Source: Opitutia bacterium (lineage in GTDB: Bacteria > Verrucomicrobiota > Verrucomicrobiia > Opitutales > Opitutaceae). Taken from it: a DNA stretch of 6,398 nt. The notes beneath the pieces were generated by a model. That model did no database searches and was not told the DNA's origin. It saw only the letters and a list, made by a program, of their open reading frames with translations. The stretch is from positions 1 through 6,398 of the forward strand of contig PMKA01000502.1 in NCBI GenBank assembly GCA_003157575.1, written 5' to 3'. Both the position numbers and the translations under genes were made by a program. Positions 5,493-6,398 of the stretch are shown one piece after another (within the stretch, counting starts at the first letter, position 1; each line of letters starts with the position of its first letter).

Positions 5493-6160
5493 TTCACCGC
5501 CGCATAAACCACGTACGTCTGCAGCTTCCCGCCAATGTTGAAATTCAGATGCACCATGGCTTCGTCCGGCTCCCGCGTGTCCGCCGGCCTGACGCTCAAC
5601 TCATAGGTTCCCGCCTTCCGCACCGAGAGGCGCGCCTGGAAATGCGCGTTGGCGCACTCAACCCCGCCGGGCGTGGCCGTCTTCGGGTCGGTCACAACCA
5701 CGTCGACCACCTTGGCCTCGGGTTTGTCGCCCACCCGCCAGAATACAAAGCGCGGCGTTATCACGACCAGTTCCGTAATTTCCACGGTCATCGTCAGGTC
5801 GACGGATCCGCGTTTTGCGTCGTCAGTCGAAACAAGAACGCTGCGATGCACGCGGCCCGAATACCCTGCAAGAGAAAGCCCGACCCGGACTTCGCCCTGT
5901 TCGCCCGGGGCGTAAACCGCCTTGTCAGCCGCGGCCGACATGCAGCTGCAGCTCGGATCAAGCGACAGAATCCGCACCGCCTTGTCGCCGGTGTTGCGGA
6001 ACGGAAACGCAACGCTCATCTCCTCCTGCCCCGGCCGGGCCGTCAGCTGCACGCCCGTGGTCTTCCATTCCAACGCCGCCGGACATGCGGCAACCCAGGC
6101 AAGGGAGACGAGAACGAGCGTCGGAACCTTCATCACGCGCCCCAATCTGCGCTCCGTCAT
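5489..6160 (-). CDS. DUF1573-domain exported protein
   Basis: A 223-residue exported protein with a DUF1573 beta-sandwich (Ig/ASPM-SPD-2-Hydin-like) domain at about 45-130. The family signature is clear: AFPFRNTGDKAVRI (51-64), then LDPSCSCMSA with Cys71 and Cys73, then YAPGEQGEVRV. The C-terminal part (131-223) is also beta-rich and contains one more cysteine (Cys169). The family's biochemical role is unknown. Two in-frame ATGs are possible. The one at 6160 gives 223 residues; the one at 6133 gives a 214-residue protein that starts MKVPTLVLVSLAWVAACPA, a tidier signal peptide. The peptide contains VAAC, which could be a lipobox, but an ordinary signal peptidase I cut nearby is equally possible. 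A purine-rich GGAGGAGGAAA sits about 19 bases before the upstream ATG, too far to be convincing. This is the first gene of the redox-like run, and its stop overlaps the rhodanese start. Confidence 0.9.
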   Translation of the reverse strand: MTERRLGRVMKVPTLVLVSLAWVAACPAALEWKTTGVQLTARPGQEEMSVAFPFRNTGDKAVRILSLDPSCSCMSAAADKAVYAPGEQGEVRVGLSLAGYSGRVHRSVLVSTDDAKRGSVDLTMTVEITELVVITPRFVFWRVGDKPEAKVVDVVVTDPKTATPGGVECANAHFQARLSVRKAGTYELSVRPADTREPDEAMVHLNFNIGGKLQTYVVYAAVK

Positions 6161-6195
6161 TTCGTTGGCCAGCCGATTTCCTCCTCCCCGGACCT

Positions 6196-6398
6196 TGAGC
6201 GAGTGAAGAAGAGTAGCTGCGAGAGTGAGCCCTTCGACAAGCTATGCGAGTGGATCAAAGAGTAGCCGCGAGTGTGAGCCCTTCGACGAGCTTTGCGAGT
6301 GGCCCAAAAAGTAGCTGCGAGCGTGAGCGAGTGGCTCAAAAAGTAGCCGCGAGCGTGAGCGAGTGGCTCAAGAACGTGAGCGAGTGGCTCAAGAACGT
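6196..6398. repeat. Degenerate tandem repeat with 49-, 32/33- and 21-nt units
   Basis: Read on the plus strand, units begin with GTAGCYGCGAG and contain GTGAGC...GAGTGG followed by an A-rich end. Two 49-nt units (6213-6261, 6262-6310) carry a 17-nt block with CCTTCGAC (6231-6247, 6280-6296). Two shorter units, 32 nt (6311-6342) and 33 nt (6343-6375), lack the block. A 21-nt unit (6376-6396) lacks the GTAGC start as well, and the array runs out of the window. The shortened units contain TGAGC-GAGTG-GCTCA, a 5-bp hairpin, three times. A partial copy starts at 6196. The array ends 35 bp upstream of the DUF1573 start codon at 6160. No gene is seen here. Confidence 0.85.

Noticed and set aside
4937..6265. 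442-codon open frame on the plus strand
   Set aside because: It runs antisense to DUF1573, rhodanese and the MauE-like gene, all of which have clear family motifs. Its translation is Pro/Arg-rich and motif-free, as expected for antisense frames in GC-rich DNA.
6213..6398. CRISPR array
   Set aside because: Units are contiguous with no unique spacers and have unequal lengths, so this is a simple tandem repeat.
6376..6398. Coding repeat (21 nt reads in frame as VSEWLKN)
   Set aside because: The neighbouring 49- and 32-nt units are not multiples of three and contain stops, so the in-frame reading looks incidental.

Overview
The window is a GC-rich bacterial chromosome segment with eight protein-coding genes, seven of them on the minus strand. 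No RNA gene, insertion sequence, CRISPR array or phage gene is visible. The envelope-heavy gene content (an LptG-type permease, an outer-membrane-type lipoprotein, a periplasmic efflux adaptor) indicates a Gram-negative. The set DUF1573 / single-domain rhodanese / MauE-DoxX, together with mostly weak Shine-Dalgarno sites, makes me think of Verrucomicrobiota (Opitutaceae-like). That assignment is an inference from memory, not a search result.

Left part (1-1537, minus strand): a TetR-family regulator is followed after 48 bp by the periplasmic adaptor of an RND efflux pump (MdtA type), which runs out of the window. This looks like a self-contained regulator-pump operon whose inner-membrane pump should lie just beyond position 1.

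Middle part (1649-3234): a small lipoprotein with a glycine-zipper segment and aromatic YxWxxGxW-type repeats (minus strand) is divergent from an unrecognised 199-residue protein with two membrane helices (plus strand). The 355 bp between them holds a candidate sigma70-type promoter for the lipoprotein, a 14-bp perfect palindrome and short direct repeats. The plus-strand gene converges on the next operon, and the junction holds two strong hairpins, one of which covers the lptG stop codon.

Right part (3233-6160, minus strand): a tight four-gene run reads DUF1573 protein, membrane-anchored rhodanese, MauE/DoxX-like membrane protein, LptG-type permease. The first three overlap one another (4 bp, then 31 bp). 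They share cysteine motifs (SCSC, CDSPRC, GCGC), so they may form a cell-envelope thiol or sulfur relay. LptG follows after 56 bp and would work in lipopolysaccharide export. Upstream of this run, 6196 to the window edge is a degenerate tandem repeat whose unit shortens from 49 to about 32 to 21 nt.
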